A DNA stretch of 64,000 nt from Mobilitalea sibirica (GCF_015999265.1 NZ_JAEAGR010000001.1:124001-188000); one strand, 5' to 3'; counted from the stretch's first letter, positions 14,976-23,663 are shown. Notes: a model not told the origin generated them from the sequence alone. Translations and numbers: made by a program.

Positions 14976-17126
14976 TTAACTTTCAGTGATACTTCTAATA
15001 TCAATAACCTCTGTTCTTGTATAAGAAATACTATCAGGTGTTTCGTTAGCCATAATATAATTATATAGAGAAATGATTGGATCATGGCCCTGACCGAAGG
15101 GATCTTGTCCCATGGCAGCATAGCATATACCCTGTTTGATTAATTCCATTACCTTTTGGTCATAATCAAAGCAGATAAGAACGGTTTTTCCGATTCGCCC
15201 CAATTCCTCTATTGCTTTTGCTGCACCTGTGATGCCACCGGTAACTACAACTAAAGCCCGTAGATTCGGGTACTTCATCAAGGATTCCTTTGTTTTCTTA
15301 TAAACAATATTATCATTTATTTCCGCTTCGATTTCTTCAACTAATTTAATCTTTTTCTTTTTCTTGGTTACTTCTATCAGAGCATCTCTACGGATTTTAT
15401 TAATGGAAGTTCCTAATCCACCCCGGATTAGAGCATATTCTCCTTCACCATCCAATGCTTTCACTACCAATTCTCCGGCCATTAAACCGGCTGCATGAAT
15501 ATCAGGTCCGAAGTAGGATAATCTTTTCGTACCTTCTACGAAATCACAGTTAAACGCCATAACCGGAATATTCTTGCGGTTTGCATTAGCTACATGATTT
15601 TCAATATCTTGGATAAATCCTGGAACAACGATACCATCGCAGCCTTCCTTAATTCTTTCAGCCAGGGTTTGATTAAATCTATCGTCCACATGCTCAAAAC
15701 CAATATATTCAACCTCAACATTTTTCGTTTTTAATTCATTTTTGGCATATAATGCACCCTGTCTTACACCGTGCCAGAAGGGATGGTCTAGGGGACTAAG
15801 CATCACAATTTTTAATCTCTTAGGACTCACCTGATCTACAGGAACGATAGAGGTTTTAAATCTCATTAACAGGTTCTCTATACTGGACAGCATGTTTTGC
15901 AGGGATAGGGCTTGATTATTAATCTCTTCGTTCTCTGCAAGTTCTTCTTCGGTAACGGCAGCCACATCCTGAGTAATAGATGATATTTCATTGGATGCAT
16001 CATGAAGAATTAATCCTTTTTCATTAATACCCTTAGTGTTTTCGTTTATTAAGCGGGATTCTTCATATACCTTTTTCATATCTTCGTTAAGGATATTGGC
16101 ATTCTTATTGATAGTATAGAAGGAATCCTTCACGGAATTGAAAATTTCTTTACTAATGTTAAAGCTTTCCACACAGCTATCAATACTTTCGCTAACTTTT
16201 TCATTTGAATTAAGAATATTACTCAACAATTTATTAATCTGACCAATGCTGTCCCTCGTTTGTGAGGATAGCTTATTCATCTCCTGAGCTACAACTACGA
16301 AGCCTTTACCAGCCTCACCGGCTCTTGCGGCTTCAACAGCGGAGTTAAGGGAAAGAAGCTTTAACTGTTCTGTAATATTGATAATAAGACCGCCTACCTG
16401 ATCAATCTCTTTCAGATGTGAGTTTAAGGTATCAATAAAGGTTGAAGTATCAGAAAGGTTAGTGGAGATAACATCCATCTGCTCATTATATTTATCCAAA
16501 TGTTCGGAACCGTTCTCTGCCATATTAACGGTATTTTCAACAAAGCCTTCAATATTCGCGAGGCTCGTAGTAATGCTATTGGTTCTTTGTGATACTTCCT
16601 GAATCCGGTCCAAGGTATCTTTCACAATTTTTAACTGATCCTGAGCTTTTTCTGCTACGATATTCATATTGGAGGCGATCTGTTCATTGCCTTTATAGCT
16701 CATGTCAAGGCTTTTCGTTACCTTATCTACTGCATCAGACAGAATTATCACATTGCTCTTTGTTGATTCGATAAAGCTTAATAAATTTCTCTTCATTTCG
16801 TTAAATGCAATTGTTAAAGATTCAAGACCCTTGGTTTTATCAGCGTTAATATCACTGATATTCAGCTTTCCTTGGGATAATAAATTAGCGTTTTTATCAA
16901 CCAAGGTAATAGAAGCGAAGAATCTTAACAACAGAATTAGTTCCAAGGCAAATAATACGATGATCACAATAAATCCATATTGAATATAATCTTTTACTCC
17001 CTCCCTGTCAGATAAAAACAAAAGCGACAGTGCTACCATAAGAACTAAAATCAGAAAAGCTAAAGTTAAGATTAAAAATCTTGTATTATTTCGATTTTTA
17101 ACTTTACTGTTTTGTTGCTCGGACAT
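14976..17126 (-). CDS. Chemoreceptor fused to a periplasmic-binding-protein-like domain
   Basis: A 716-residue protein. Two membrane segments near the N-terminus (about 16-38 and 51-74) are separated by a very short outside loop. A HAMP-like linker and a full signalling domain follow, with NITEQLKLLSLNSAVEAARAG and KGFVVVAQEMNKLSSQ. From about residue 426 to the end it is a type I periplasmic binding protein of the RbsB/LacI fold: LKIVMLSPLDHPFWHGV, DGIVVPGF, IPVMAFNCD, VVVTGGITGAAKAIEELG and a final MGQDPFGQG. By topology this domain is in the cytoplasm, so it should sense an intracellular sugar-like ligand. The start ATG 17126 has GGGAGGG upstream. Confidence 0.88.
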   Translation of the reverse strand: MSEQQNSKVKNRNNTRFLILTLAFLILVLMVALSLLFLSDREGVKDYIQYGFIVIIVLFALELILLLRFFASITLVDKNANLLSQGKLNISDINADKTKGLESLTIAFNEMKRNLLSFIESTKSNVIILSDAVDKVTKSLDMSYKGNEQIASNMNIVAEKAQDQLKIVKDTLDRIQEVSQRTNSITTSLANIEGFVENTVNMAENGSEHLDKYNEQMDVISTNLSDTSTFIDTLNSHLKEIDQVGGLIINITEQLKLLSLNSAVEAARAGEAGKGFVVVAQEMNKLSSQTRDSIGQINKLLSNILNSNEKVSESIDSCVESFNISKEIFNSVKDSFYTINKNANILNEDMKKVYEESRLINENTKGINEKGLILHDASNEISSITQDVAAVTEEELAENEEINNQALSLQNMLSSIENLLMRFKTSIVPVDQVSPKRLKIVMLSPLDHPFWHGVRQGALYAKNELKTKNVEVEYIGFEHVDDRFNQTLAERIKEGCDGIVVPGFIQDIENHVANANRKNIPVMAFNCDFVEGTKRLSYFGPDIHAAGLMAGELVVKALDGEGEYALIRGGLGTSINKIRRDALIEVTKKKKKIKLVEEIEAEINDNIVYKKTKESLMKYPNLRALVVVTGGITGAAKAIEELGRIGKTVLICFDYDQKVMELIKQGICYAAMGQDPFGQGHDPIISLYNYIMANETPDSISYTRTEVIDIRSITES

Positions 17127-17384
17127 ATGAAACCCTCCCTGTTTATTCATAAATAATGGATGTCACTAATAATCGGTAGCAGACAGAATAATACAAAAAC
17201 ATATTATGTGCAACCTTTTATGACTTATTATTCTAATTTTATCATTAAAATTACTGAAATACAATATAAAACACATTAGAAATTTGTTATATTACATAAA
17301 AAATATAAGTATATTTACCAATTTATATTTAGTGCCCATATGAAATATTAATTTATAGCAGCAGCTTCGTTATCTCTAATAAAA

Positions 17385-17437
17385 AGACATCGAAATCGAT
17401 TTCACCTATGATACAGGTGGAATCGATTTCGATGTCT
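17385..17437 (-). terminator. Strong terminator of the rhodanese operon
   Basis: A 23-bp inverted repeat (17385-17407 with 17415-17437, one G-U pair) around a 7-nt loop. On the minus strand it is followed by CTTTTTATTA. It sits about 60 nt beyond the rhodanese stop. The remaining part of the 17127-17500 gap is AT-rich upstream DNA of the chemoreceptor gene, with no convincing promoter. Confidence 0.85.
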
Positions 17438-17500
17438 ATATTTCACAGATCCATTGTTAATGTACTTTATCATATTTCTTGATATTCAACCATCGCTATA

Positions 17501-17980
17501 TTATTTGATAATATCAAACGGCCAGTCTATGATACCACCAAAATCATATAAATTGGTATAACCAAGTTCCTGCAAAGTATTGGCAGCTTGGGCACTTCGA
17601 TTCCCGCTTCGGCAATAAATCAATATGATAGCATCTTTATCTTTTAGCTGTTCCTCTGCAACCTCGGCTAATTCATAATCAGGAATAAGAACCGCTCCCT
17701 CGATATGTCCGGAATTAAACTCTTGTGTAGTACGTACATCTAGAATAATTATATCTTCTTGCTGGTCCATCATTTCCTTCGCCTGTTCAGCTGTAATTTT
17801 CTCCATTACTAAGGAGTTCGTTTCACCAGTTATGCCCGTGTTGTCTGTATCATCAGCTGTGTCAGAGGTCTTAATATCATTCCTTGGCTCATTCATATTG
17901 CCATAGTTAAAACATCCGGTTAGGGTCATTAGAACTAATATTGATATCGAAAGTAAAAAAATGTTTTTCGTAAGTTTCAA
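17501..17980 (-). CDS. Rhodanese-domain lipoprotein
   Basis: A 159-residue surface lipoprotein. It has a hydrophobic signal with the lipobox LTGC (Cys23), then an acidic Asp/Thr-rich linker to about 55 and a single rhodanese domain. The domain shows IILDVRTTQEF, GHIEGAVLIP and the active-site loop CRSGNRS with catalytic Cys123. Rhodaneses carry sulfane sulfur on this Cys. It is the last gene of a minus-strand operon with two permease halves and a 4Fe-4S protein, which suggests handling of a sulfur or similar compound at the membrane; the substrate is unknown. Confidence 0.9.
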   Translation of the reverse strand: MKLTKNIFLLSISILVLMTLTGCFNYGNMNEPRNDIKTSDTADDTDNTGITGETNSLVMEKITAEQAKEMMDQQEDIIILDVRTTQEFNSGHIEGAVLIPDYELAEVAEEQLKDKDAIILIYCRSGNRSAQAANTLQELGYTNLYDFGGIIDWPFDIIK

Positions 17981-18045
17981 ATTTTTCCTCCTTTTAAAAT
18001 GTTAAATTATAAAGTTTCCTTTATTAAGTTATATATTACCGAATA

Positions 18046-18579
18046 TTATAAATTTTCTGCATTAACATAAAGCTTATTCACATAGTCTTTCGATACTGAT
18101 TTTGAAAGGAGATATGCAATAATAATGATACCGGGAATATCAATCAGCAACCTGGTTGTTGCAAACGAAGTACCTAGCGATGACATTTCAAAAAGGAACA
18201 TAGGAATCTTTGTTGTTGACCAGGCACCCAGAAAGATTAAGATATTCATAAACTTTACGCCCTTTTTCATGAATACGGCAGCAACCGGAAAAGCTCCATA
18301 GAGAGGACCTGCCGCTGCGGAACCTAAGAGAATGGATAATAGTACTCCCTTCAAACCGGAACCTTCTCCCATGAATTTTATCATAGTCTCTCTGGGTACC
18401 CAAATATCCAGTAGGCCCAGAAGAATAAAAACCGGAGGAATTACCAATAACATTTCCTTCATGGAGAAGGTAGCTATATCAAAGGCTTTAAAGCCAATTT
18501 TCTTATTTATTAGTGTTATTAACAATAGTAAAGCCAATACAATGAGAAAAGAGCGATATCTTTTGAAAAACTTTTTCAT
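18046..18579 (-). CDS. Permease half, DUF318/ArsP-type
   Basis: A 177-residue membrane protein with about five helices, resembling one half of the PF03773 permease family. The conserved loop LLGSAAAGPLYGAFPVAAVFMKKG is visible, followed by GAWSTTKIPMFLFE. ATG 18579 is chosen because GGAGGG lies 5 nt upstream; the frame is open for 37 more codons to 18690 but without a ribosome site. The next gene upstream encodes the other half, so the two probably form a heterodimeric carrier. PF03773 members include arsenic exporters, but no arsenic genes are seen here. Confidence 0.75.
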   Translation of the reverse strand: MKKFFKRYRSFLIVLALLLLITLINKKIGFKAFDIATFSMKEMLLVIPPVFILLGLLDIWVPRETMIKFMGEGSGLKGVLLSILLGSAAAGPLYGAFPVAAVFMKKGVKFMNILIFLGAWSTTKIPMFLFEMSSLGTSFATTRLLIDIPGIIIIAYLLSKSVSKDYVNKLYVNAENL

Positions 18580-18694
18580 ATTAACCCTCCATGCTGTCAA
18601 TTTAGACAGCTCAAATTCTAAAAACCTTTCAATTTCCATTACAGAATATAATATTTTAAGTATCTCTTGTCTTTGTGATTTAGGGTGCACTTTT

Positions 18695-19174
18695 TTAACC
18701 TATAACGATCCCGATAATATAAGCCACTACAAAGGAGAAAAGAAAGGCATAAGTGTTACGAAGAATGGCCATTTTCTTACCAAAGTATTTGAATTCAATC
18801 GGTAGAGTTACGATTCCGACCATCATAAGAGCGGATACAAATGCTGCAATCTGCATATACCCAGCACCGCCCTCTAAGAGGAGAGCTGCAGTTGGGAATG
18901 CAACAAATGCCGGAATAAGGGTTATCGCTCCAATCACAGCAGATACGATGACTCCCCAACCACCTGATTTGGAACCGATAATCTTAGAGATGGTATTCGT
19001 ATCTATGACCGCAAGCATAATACCGACCAATAGGATTACAACCAGAAATTGGGGTAATATATTCTCAAACGCCTTCCAGGATTTTTTTAATGCCATCTTT
19101 GTTTTTTTCTTATCTTTATATATGGAAAAGATAAGGAATACAACAGTTATACTGTATAAAATATAGGAATCCAT
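18695..19174 (-). CDS. Permease half, partner of the 18046 gene
   Basis: A 159-residue membrane protein with four or five helices and the loop GAITLIPAFVAFPTAALLLEGGAGYMQ, the counterpart of the AAAGPLYGAFPVAA loop in the neighbouring gene. Both look like halves of one PF03773-type permease. The start ATG 19174 has GGAGG six bases upstream. It is co-directional with the 4Fe-4S membrane gene before it (57-nt gap) and the partner after it. Confidence 0.75.
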   Translation of the reverse strand: MDSYILYSITVVFLIFSIYKDKKKTKMALKKSWKAFENILPQFLVVILLVGIMLAVIDTNTISKIIGSKSGGWGVIVSAVIGAITLIPAFVAFPTAALLLEGGAGYMQIAAFVSALMMVGIVTLPIEFKYFGKKMAILRNTYAFLFSFVVAYIIGIVIG

Positions 19175-19231
19175 AGCACGCCTCCTCTGTTTAATAGTCC
19201 ATGTAATTTTACTATTATTATAATAGTTGCA

Positions 19232-19837
19232 TTATTCTGCTTCAACATTTTTATGAATAACAGGACGGTTACTCACTTTCTTTCTGCTTTTAAGATATTC
19301 ATCGGATAGAGTACCAACCGGGCATATGGTGCACCAGGTTCTGGGTTTATAAATGAGTGCCAGTAAGAGACCAAGTATGGAGGTAGTCATCATCATGGAA
19401 TAAAAACGGTAGGCAAGATGCGTAACCCATGGGGCAAGATTAGTTATTTCAATAATCTGAGGCAAATCTACAGGTAATTTAAAGACAAGAAGAAACCTTA
19501 GATAATCCATAGGGGGGATCCTTCCGATTGCCACACCTAGAGTTGACATTAATATCACTGTCAGACTTACGAAGAAATAAGCCAGAACGATTTTCTTCAT
19601 ATTACCTTTAGTAAAATAAACCGGTGTCTTACGGGAATTTTTTTTATGTTTACCGACCGTAGTATACAGACTGGCTCTCGGGCAGTAGCCCTGACACCAT
19701 GTCTTTTTCTTGTTTTTTTGTAGCAAGTAGAATGGTATTGCCATACAAATCAATCCCAAAAGAGCAAAATGTATATTCACAAAGCCAAGGGCAAAGTAAG
19801 TAATAGTTATCAGGTATAAATATTTATTATTACGCAT
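19232..19837 (-). CDS. 4Fe-4S membrane protein, NapH/CcoG-like
   Basis: A 201-residue membrane protein with about four helices and two Cys motifs near cytoplasmic loops: WCQGYCPRASLY (about 48-59) and WCTICPVGTL (about 175-184). These resemble the cluster-binding motifs of polyferredoxin-like membrane proteins of the NapH/CcoG/RdxA type. It is first in the operon with the permease pair and the rhodanese lipoprotein, so it may pass electrons for a redox step on the transported compound; this is inference. ATG 19837 follows AGAGGAG. Confidence 0.75.
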   Translation of the reverse strand: MRNNKYLYLITITYFALGFVNIHFALLGLICMAIPFYLLQKNKKKTWCQGYCPRASLYTTVGKHKKNSRKTPVYFTKGNMKKIVLAYFFVSLTVILMSTLGVAIGRIPPMDYLRFLLVFKLPVDLPQIIEITNLAPWVTHLAYRFYSMMMTTSILGLLLALIYKPRTWCTICPVGTLSDEYLKSRKKVSNRPVIHKNVEAE

Positions 19838-20040
19838 TGTTCTCCTCTTTCTTTATAAGTCAAGTAGTATCAAGTAGATAACTGTAGTCCTAGGATAGCA
19901 CTGTATATGGTTGAACTGTAAGGATTGGATTTAATTTCACAACTGCCGGCCATTGCCCATTATTATAATATCTCTCACCACATTATCCTCCCTTTCTTTA
20001 ACAAGTCGGCTCATTATAACAGACGATTAATTTTTTCCTC

Positions 20041-20055
20041 TGTGATAATATCACA
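20041..20055. promoter_or_regulatory. CRP/FNR-family operator-like palindrome
   Basis: TGTGA-TAATA-TCACA, a perfect 15-nt palindrome apart from its centre. It lies in the 419-nt divergent gap, about 200 nt from both the 4Fe-4S operon and the cytochrome-b5-like gene. The half sites match the CRP/FNR superfamily, although the spacer is 5 rather than the usual 4 or 6. Nothing else clear is seen in this gap. Confidence 0.45.
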
Positions 20056-20256
20056 TTGAATGAGTAGATTTATCTAGAACTTTGTATTAGGAGAAGTTCT
20101 TGCATAAAATAGGCATATATATTCTATAAGACCTATAAAATTTACTGTATCGGATTAATATACATATATAAGGAATGTTATGTAAAGACAGAGGAATAAT
20201 AATTTAGCAGTTACATGTCAGATTGGTACAATATATCATTAGAAAGGTGAATTGTT

Positions 20257-20781
20257 ATGGATGAATATGAATTGAGGAGGATGGTTGATGGCTATATTAA
20301 GGAAATGTGCCATTTTAGTCAGATGCAGGTATTTGCCACCTCCTGTTATCAAAGTAATTATTTTCAGAAGCAGATAGATGATCGAGTTAATACTCTAATT
20401 AATTATATAAAGCGTTATTCAGTATGGCAGGAAGAATATCATAACAATCTTCATTCTGTACAGAAAAGTCAGGCAGTAAGTGAACCTCAGATACCTATGT
20501 CTCATATTTTGAATGAGACCCAGACCAAAGAGGCACAGTTACAGGTATTCACTCCACAAGAACTTGCTTATTATGATGGAACAGAAGGAAAACCAATCTA
20601 TGTCGCGGTTAATAATGTGGTCTATGACCTTAGTGCAGCTCCTGCTTGGGTAGGAGGGTTACATAACGGATTAATAGCAGGACAGGATCTAACAGCACAA
20701 TTTCGAGGATGCCATCAAGGGGTTATGGATCGACTTTTAAAATATCCGCAGGCAGGATTTCTTAGGTCAGAAGACATTTAA
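20257..20781 (+). CDS. Cytochrome b5-like domain protein
   Basis: A 174-residue protein. An N-terminal helical part of about 75 residues is followed by a cytochrome-b5/steroid-binding-like domain from about 95: FTPQELAYYDGTEGKPIYVAVNNVVYDLS, then WVGGLHNGLIAGQDLTAQF. Clostridial proteins of this kind share the GxHxGxxAGxDLT pattern. The classical HPGG heme motif is absent, although one His is kept in GGLHNG. It may bind heme or another ligand; that is not settled. ATG 20257 follows GAAAGGTG. There is no signal peptide. Confidence 0.78.
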   Translation: MDEYELRRMVDGYIKEMCHFSQMQVFATSCYQSNYFQKQIDDRVNTLINYIKRYSVWQEEYHNNLHSVQKSQAVSEPQIPMSHILNETQTKEAQLQVFTPQELAYYDGTEGKPIYVAVNNVVYDLSAAPAWVGGLHNGLIAGQDLTAQFRGCHQGVMDRLLKYPQAGFLRSEDI

Positions 20782-20969
20782 GGAAATTAAAGACTGAAAG
20801 ATTCGGAAAAAGACTTGGTATAAAAAAGGGATGTCTCCCACGCTGTATTATCGTAACATATACGGTAAGCAGAGGTAGAAAACAACCCATTTTTATGACA
20901 AGTGAAGCCGCTTGCTGGTTCATCTTGCCGGCTCAGCTATATTACTCATTCTTTGGTATAAACTTATCG

Positions 20970-21437
20970 TTATACTGCGTTATGGCAGAAGGCTGCAATC
21001 CTATCAATCGGGATATCACATACGGAACCAACTACAAATGGCTGTGGTTTAGGATAATGACAGCCTCCACAACCGATACCGCCACCAATACCGCCTGCTA
21101 GACCGCCACCGATTCCGCCGCCGCCTGCGCCAACTTTACCGCCGATACCACCTGCTAGACCGCCACCGATGCCACCGCCGATACCGCCGTCGAACGCCTC
21201 ATCGGCTGCAAATTGTGGGCAGATGTTTTCACTGAGTGGGCTGGTAGGAGGTGTACCCTGCTGTGTCACCAGTCTAACATAGTTGCAATTTACAGCGAGT
21301 ATTACACCTGTAAAACCGCAGCCGGAAGGTCCGCCGCTGGTGGTAAAGATAGTCACGGTCTGACCGATGAACTCGTAAAGATGTCGTACTAAACTCATAT
21401 TTCCTCCATAATTATTATTGTAACCTAATAATGACAT
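20970..21437 (-). CDS. Small conserved protein with Gly-rich insert (probable spore protein)
   Basis: A 155-residue protein, paralogue of the next gene upstream. The shared frame has an N-terminal EFIGQTVTIFTTSGGPSGCGFTG segment, then QQGTPPTSPL and ENICP, and a C-terminal GSVCDIPIDRIAAFCHNAV. Between them this copy has about 45 residues made of GGIGGG, GGLAGG and similar units that the paralogue lacks. Two starts are possible: ATG 21437 (GGAGG with 8-nt spacer, used here) or ATG 21398, which aligns better with the paralogue. A sigma-K-like promoter lies 66 nt upstream. The function is not known; regulation and composition suggest a coat or outer spore-layer protein. Confidence 0.75.
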   Translation of the reverse strand: MSLLGYNNNYGGNMSLVRHLYEFIGQTVTIFTTSGGPSGCGFTGVILAVNCNYVRLVTQQGTPPTSPLSENICPQFAADEAFDGGIGGGIGGGLAGGIGGKVGAGGGGIGGGLAGGIGGGIGCGGCHYPKPQPFVVGSVCDIPIDRIAAFCHNAV

Positions 21438-21502
21438 ATATTTTTCCTCCAATCTGATTTTAAAGTTTTGGATACCTACGTTTCGTTTTCATATCCTAAT
21501 AT

Positions 21503-21530
21503 CATAATATGAAATGGTTTTACATGTTGT
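21503..21530 (-). promoter_or_regulatory. Sigma-K-like promoter, Gly-rich gene
   Basis: On the minus strand: AC, 17 nt, CATATTATG, one base away from the sigma-K pattern AC-N16/17-CATAnnnTA. The bases before the -35 AC read TTTGTCAC, the same as in the paralogue's promoter at 21993. Confidence 0.5.
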
Positions 21531-21584
21531 GACAAAGAAAGACATAAATATTAATGAAATAGCTTTTTTCGTTATAAAACCTTA

Positions 21585-21905
21585 TTATATAGCGTTATGA
21601 CAGAAGGATGCTATCTTATCTACCGGTATATCACATACGGAACCAATTACAAAGTGTGGTATAGGTTTCGGTTTATGGCAACCTGTTCCCTGTCCCTGTG
21701 TATCAGCAGCAAATTTCGGGCAGATGTTTTCTGCTAAAGGACTTGTTGGTGGTGTTCCTTGTTGGGTAGATAAACGAATATAACAAGGGTTAACGAATAA
21801 AAGAACACCAGTAAAGCCGCAGCCGGAAGGTCCACCGCTAGTAGTGAATACTGTAACCGTCTGACCAATAAATTCTGAAAGATGTGCAATTATATTATAA
21901 TTCAT
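21585..21905 (-). CDS. Small conserved protein, paralogue without Gly-rich insert
   Basis: A 106-residue protein closely matching its neighbour: EFIGQTVTVFTTSGGPSGCGFTG, QQGTPPTSPLAENICPKFAAD and the C-terminal GSVCDIPVDKIASFCHNAI. It contains five Cys and a short CHKPKP linker where the neighbour has the glycine tract. It is cytoplasmic by composition, with no signal or membrane segment. ATG 21905 follows AAAGGAGGA, and a sigma-K-like promoter lies at 21993-22019. I do not recognise a named family; the pair is consistent with late mother-cell proteins. Confidence 0.75.
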   Translation of the reverse strand: MNYNIIAHLSEFIGQTVTVFTTSGGPSGCGFTGVLLFVNPCYIRLSTQQGTPPTSPLAENICPKFAADTQGQGTGCHKPKPIPHFVIGSVCDIPVDKIASFCHNAI

Positions 21906-21992
21906 ACTTCTTCCTCCTTTTATTATTTTTATAAACCCATAACTTGTTATAAGCTATGGCAGGATGGATAGGTTATATCCAAGTCCTTACTT

Positions 21993-22019
21993 TACTATAT
22001 GCAAAATAATACAGAAAGT
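21993..22019 (-). promoter_or_regulatory. Sigma-K-like promoter, small paralogue
   Basis: On the minus strand: AC, 16 nt, CATATAGTA, a full match to AC-N16/17-CATAnnnTA. It is preceded by TTTGTC, as in the second copy's promoter, and lies 88 nt before ATG 21905. Confidence 0.6.
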
Positions 22020-22109
22020 GACAAAAAGAACTAAAATATATTAATTATCGGGAGGGTTTTAGACTATCACCTATTTCCTTCAACTAACAGTTTATAATAA
22101 ACATATTAA

Positions 22110-22199
22110 AAGACGGGACATAAGGGTTCCTACAAGTTATTTGGAGTAAATAATATGCTTTCCAAACAATACATGAGGGGAAACCTTATGTCCCGTCTT
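22110..22199 (-). terminator. Long inverted repeat downstream of the GH1 gene
   Basis: AAGACGGGACATAAGG (22110-22125) is fully complementary to CCTTATGTCCCGTCTT (22184-22199), with a 58-nt loop. On the minus strand the second arm is followed by TTAAT after CGTCTT, so it can end the beta-glucosidase transcript about 105 nt after its stop. The long loop is unusual for a terminator. The remainder of 21906-22304 holds the promoter above. Confidence 0.5.
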
Positions 22200-22304
22200 A
22201 TGAGGTTTTTATGTTAAACCAATCTAATATAAGTAAACTACAATAATTTTTTGTTTATATATGATGTCTTTAAGATAATAACAAAAAACAAATAGAGAAT
22301 AACT

Positions 22305-23663
22305 TTAAAGAATATCACCGTTACTCTCAATCACCTTACGATACCAGTAAGCGGAATCTTTCAGGGTTCTTTTCTGTGTAACATAATCGACATGTATTAA
22401 CCCAAAGCGTTCGTTATAGCCTTCGGACCATTCAAAGTTATCCATAACAGACCAATAGAAGTAACCGCGGATATCAACGCCTTCTGTAGTTGCTCTTTTT
22501 AACTCTTTAAGGTAACGGTGCATAAAGTCAATTCGATTTAAGTCATGAACCTTACCATCCAAACTAACCCAATCGGATAAAGAAAGGCCGTTCTCCGTAA
22601 TATAAATTGGCAACTGATATCTTTCATATAAGTATTTTGGCATGTAATAAAGAATTTCCGGTAATACCAGCCACTTCATGGCGGTTTTATCATAGCCGGT
22701 TTTTCTTGGGACTTCGATATAGCCATGTTGATCGTCGTACTGAATGATAGCCCCCTGGTACATATTAATTCCTAAAAAGTCCAGAGGCTGACAAATCTGC
22801 TCCAAATCTCCGCCCTGAATGATATCAAAGGGAAAATCTTCTTTAAAGTACGCTAAGCCATCTTCAGGATATCTTCCTGATAAAACAGGGTCAAGCCACC
22901 AGGTATTGGACCATAAACCACGGGTGGTACCACTTAAGGAGTAATTTTTTGCGGCTTCCACATCGTTTTTGTTATTAGAGAACGGTATTCCAGGCCACGG
23001 ATTAGGGGCATATCCTACAATGCCTGGTTTTTTAGCAAATTTTCGTATCGTCTGTACCGCTTTACCATGGGCTAGATGTATATTGTGCATCATAATAAAA
23101 GCATCACGAATGGATACCTGATCGCCAGGGGCGTGACTTCCGTCTACATGTCCTAACAGGATATGACACTGGGGTTCATTGACGGTGATCCACTTAGTTA
23201 CGCGATCTGATAAACTATCAACAACAACCTTCACATACTGGGCAAACCAGTCGGAGATATCCCTGTTTTTCCAACCACCCCGATCATAGATTGCCTGGGG
23301 CAGGTCCCAGTGGAATAATGTAATATAAGGCTCAATTCCAGCTGCGAGAAGCTCGTCCACCAGGTGATTATAAAATGCAAGACCGGATTCATTGATACTT
23401 CCTACACCCTCAGGCAGAATCCGTGGCCAGCTTATGGATAAGCGGTATGCTTTTATTCCCATTTCTTTCATTAAGGCAATATCTTCTTTGTACCGGTGAT
23501 AGTGGTCGCAGGCAATATCACCATGATCATTATTTTTGGTTTTACCTTTCGTGTGGGAGTATGTATCCCATACGGAGATGCCTTTTCCATCTTCTTTTGC
23601 AGCACCTTCAATCTGATATGAGGCAGCAGCAGCTCCCCATATAAAGTCTTTAGAAAAACTCAA
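22305..23663 (-). CDS. Beta-glucosidase, glycoside hydrolase family 1
   Basis: A 452-residue GH1 retaining enzyme. It has the N-terminal signature FIWGAAAASYQIEGA, the acid/base Glu163 in TVNEPQC and the nucleophile Glu357 in ITENGL, with the C-terminal WSVMDNFEWSEGY. There is no signal peptide, so it acts in the cytoplasm on imported beta-glucosides (phosphorylated or not). The start is set at TTG 23663 because AAAGGAAAGGAAG stands just upstream; the open frame continues to 23696 without a ribosome site. It is divergent from the GH2 gene. Confidence 0.93.
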   Translation of the reverse strand: MSFSKDFIWGAAAASYQIEGAAKEDGKGISVWDTYSHTKGKTKNNDHGDIACDHYHRYKEDIALMKEMGIKAYRLSISWPRILPEGVGSINESGLAFYNHLVDELLAAGIEPYITLFHWDLPQAIYDRGGWKNRDISDWFAQYVKVVVDSLSDRVTKWITVNEPQCHILLGHVDGSHAPGDQVSIRDAFIMMHNIHLAHGKAVQTIRKFAKKPGIVGYAPNPWPGIPFSNNKNDVEAAKNYSLSGTTRGLWSNTWWLDPVLSGRYPEDGLAYFKEDFPFDIIQGGDLEQICQPLDFLGINMYQGAIIQYDDQHGYIEVPRKTGYDKTAMKWLVLPEILYYMPKYLYERYQLPIYITENGLSLSDWVSLDGKVHDLNRIDFMHRYLKELKRATTEGVDIRGYFYWSVMDNFEWSEGYNERFGLIHVDYVTQKRTLKDSAYWYRKVIESNGDIL

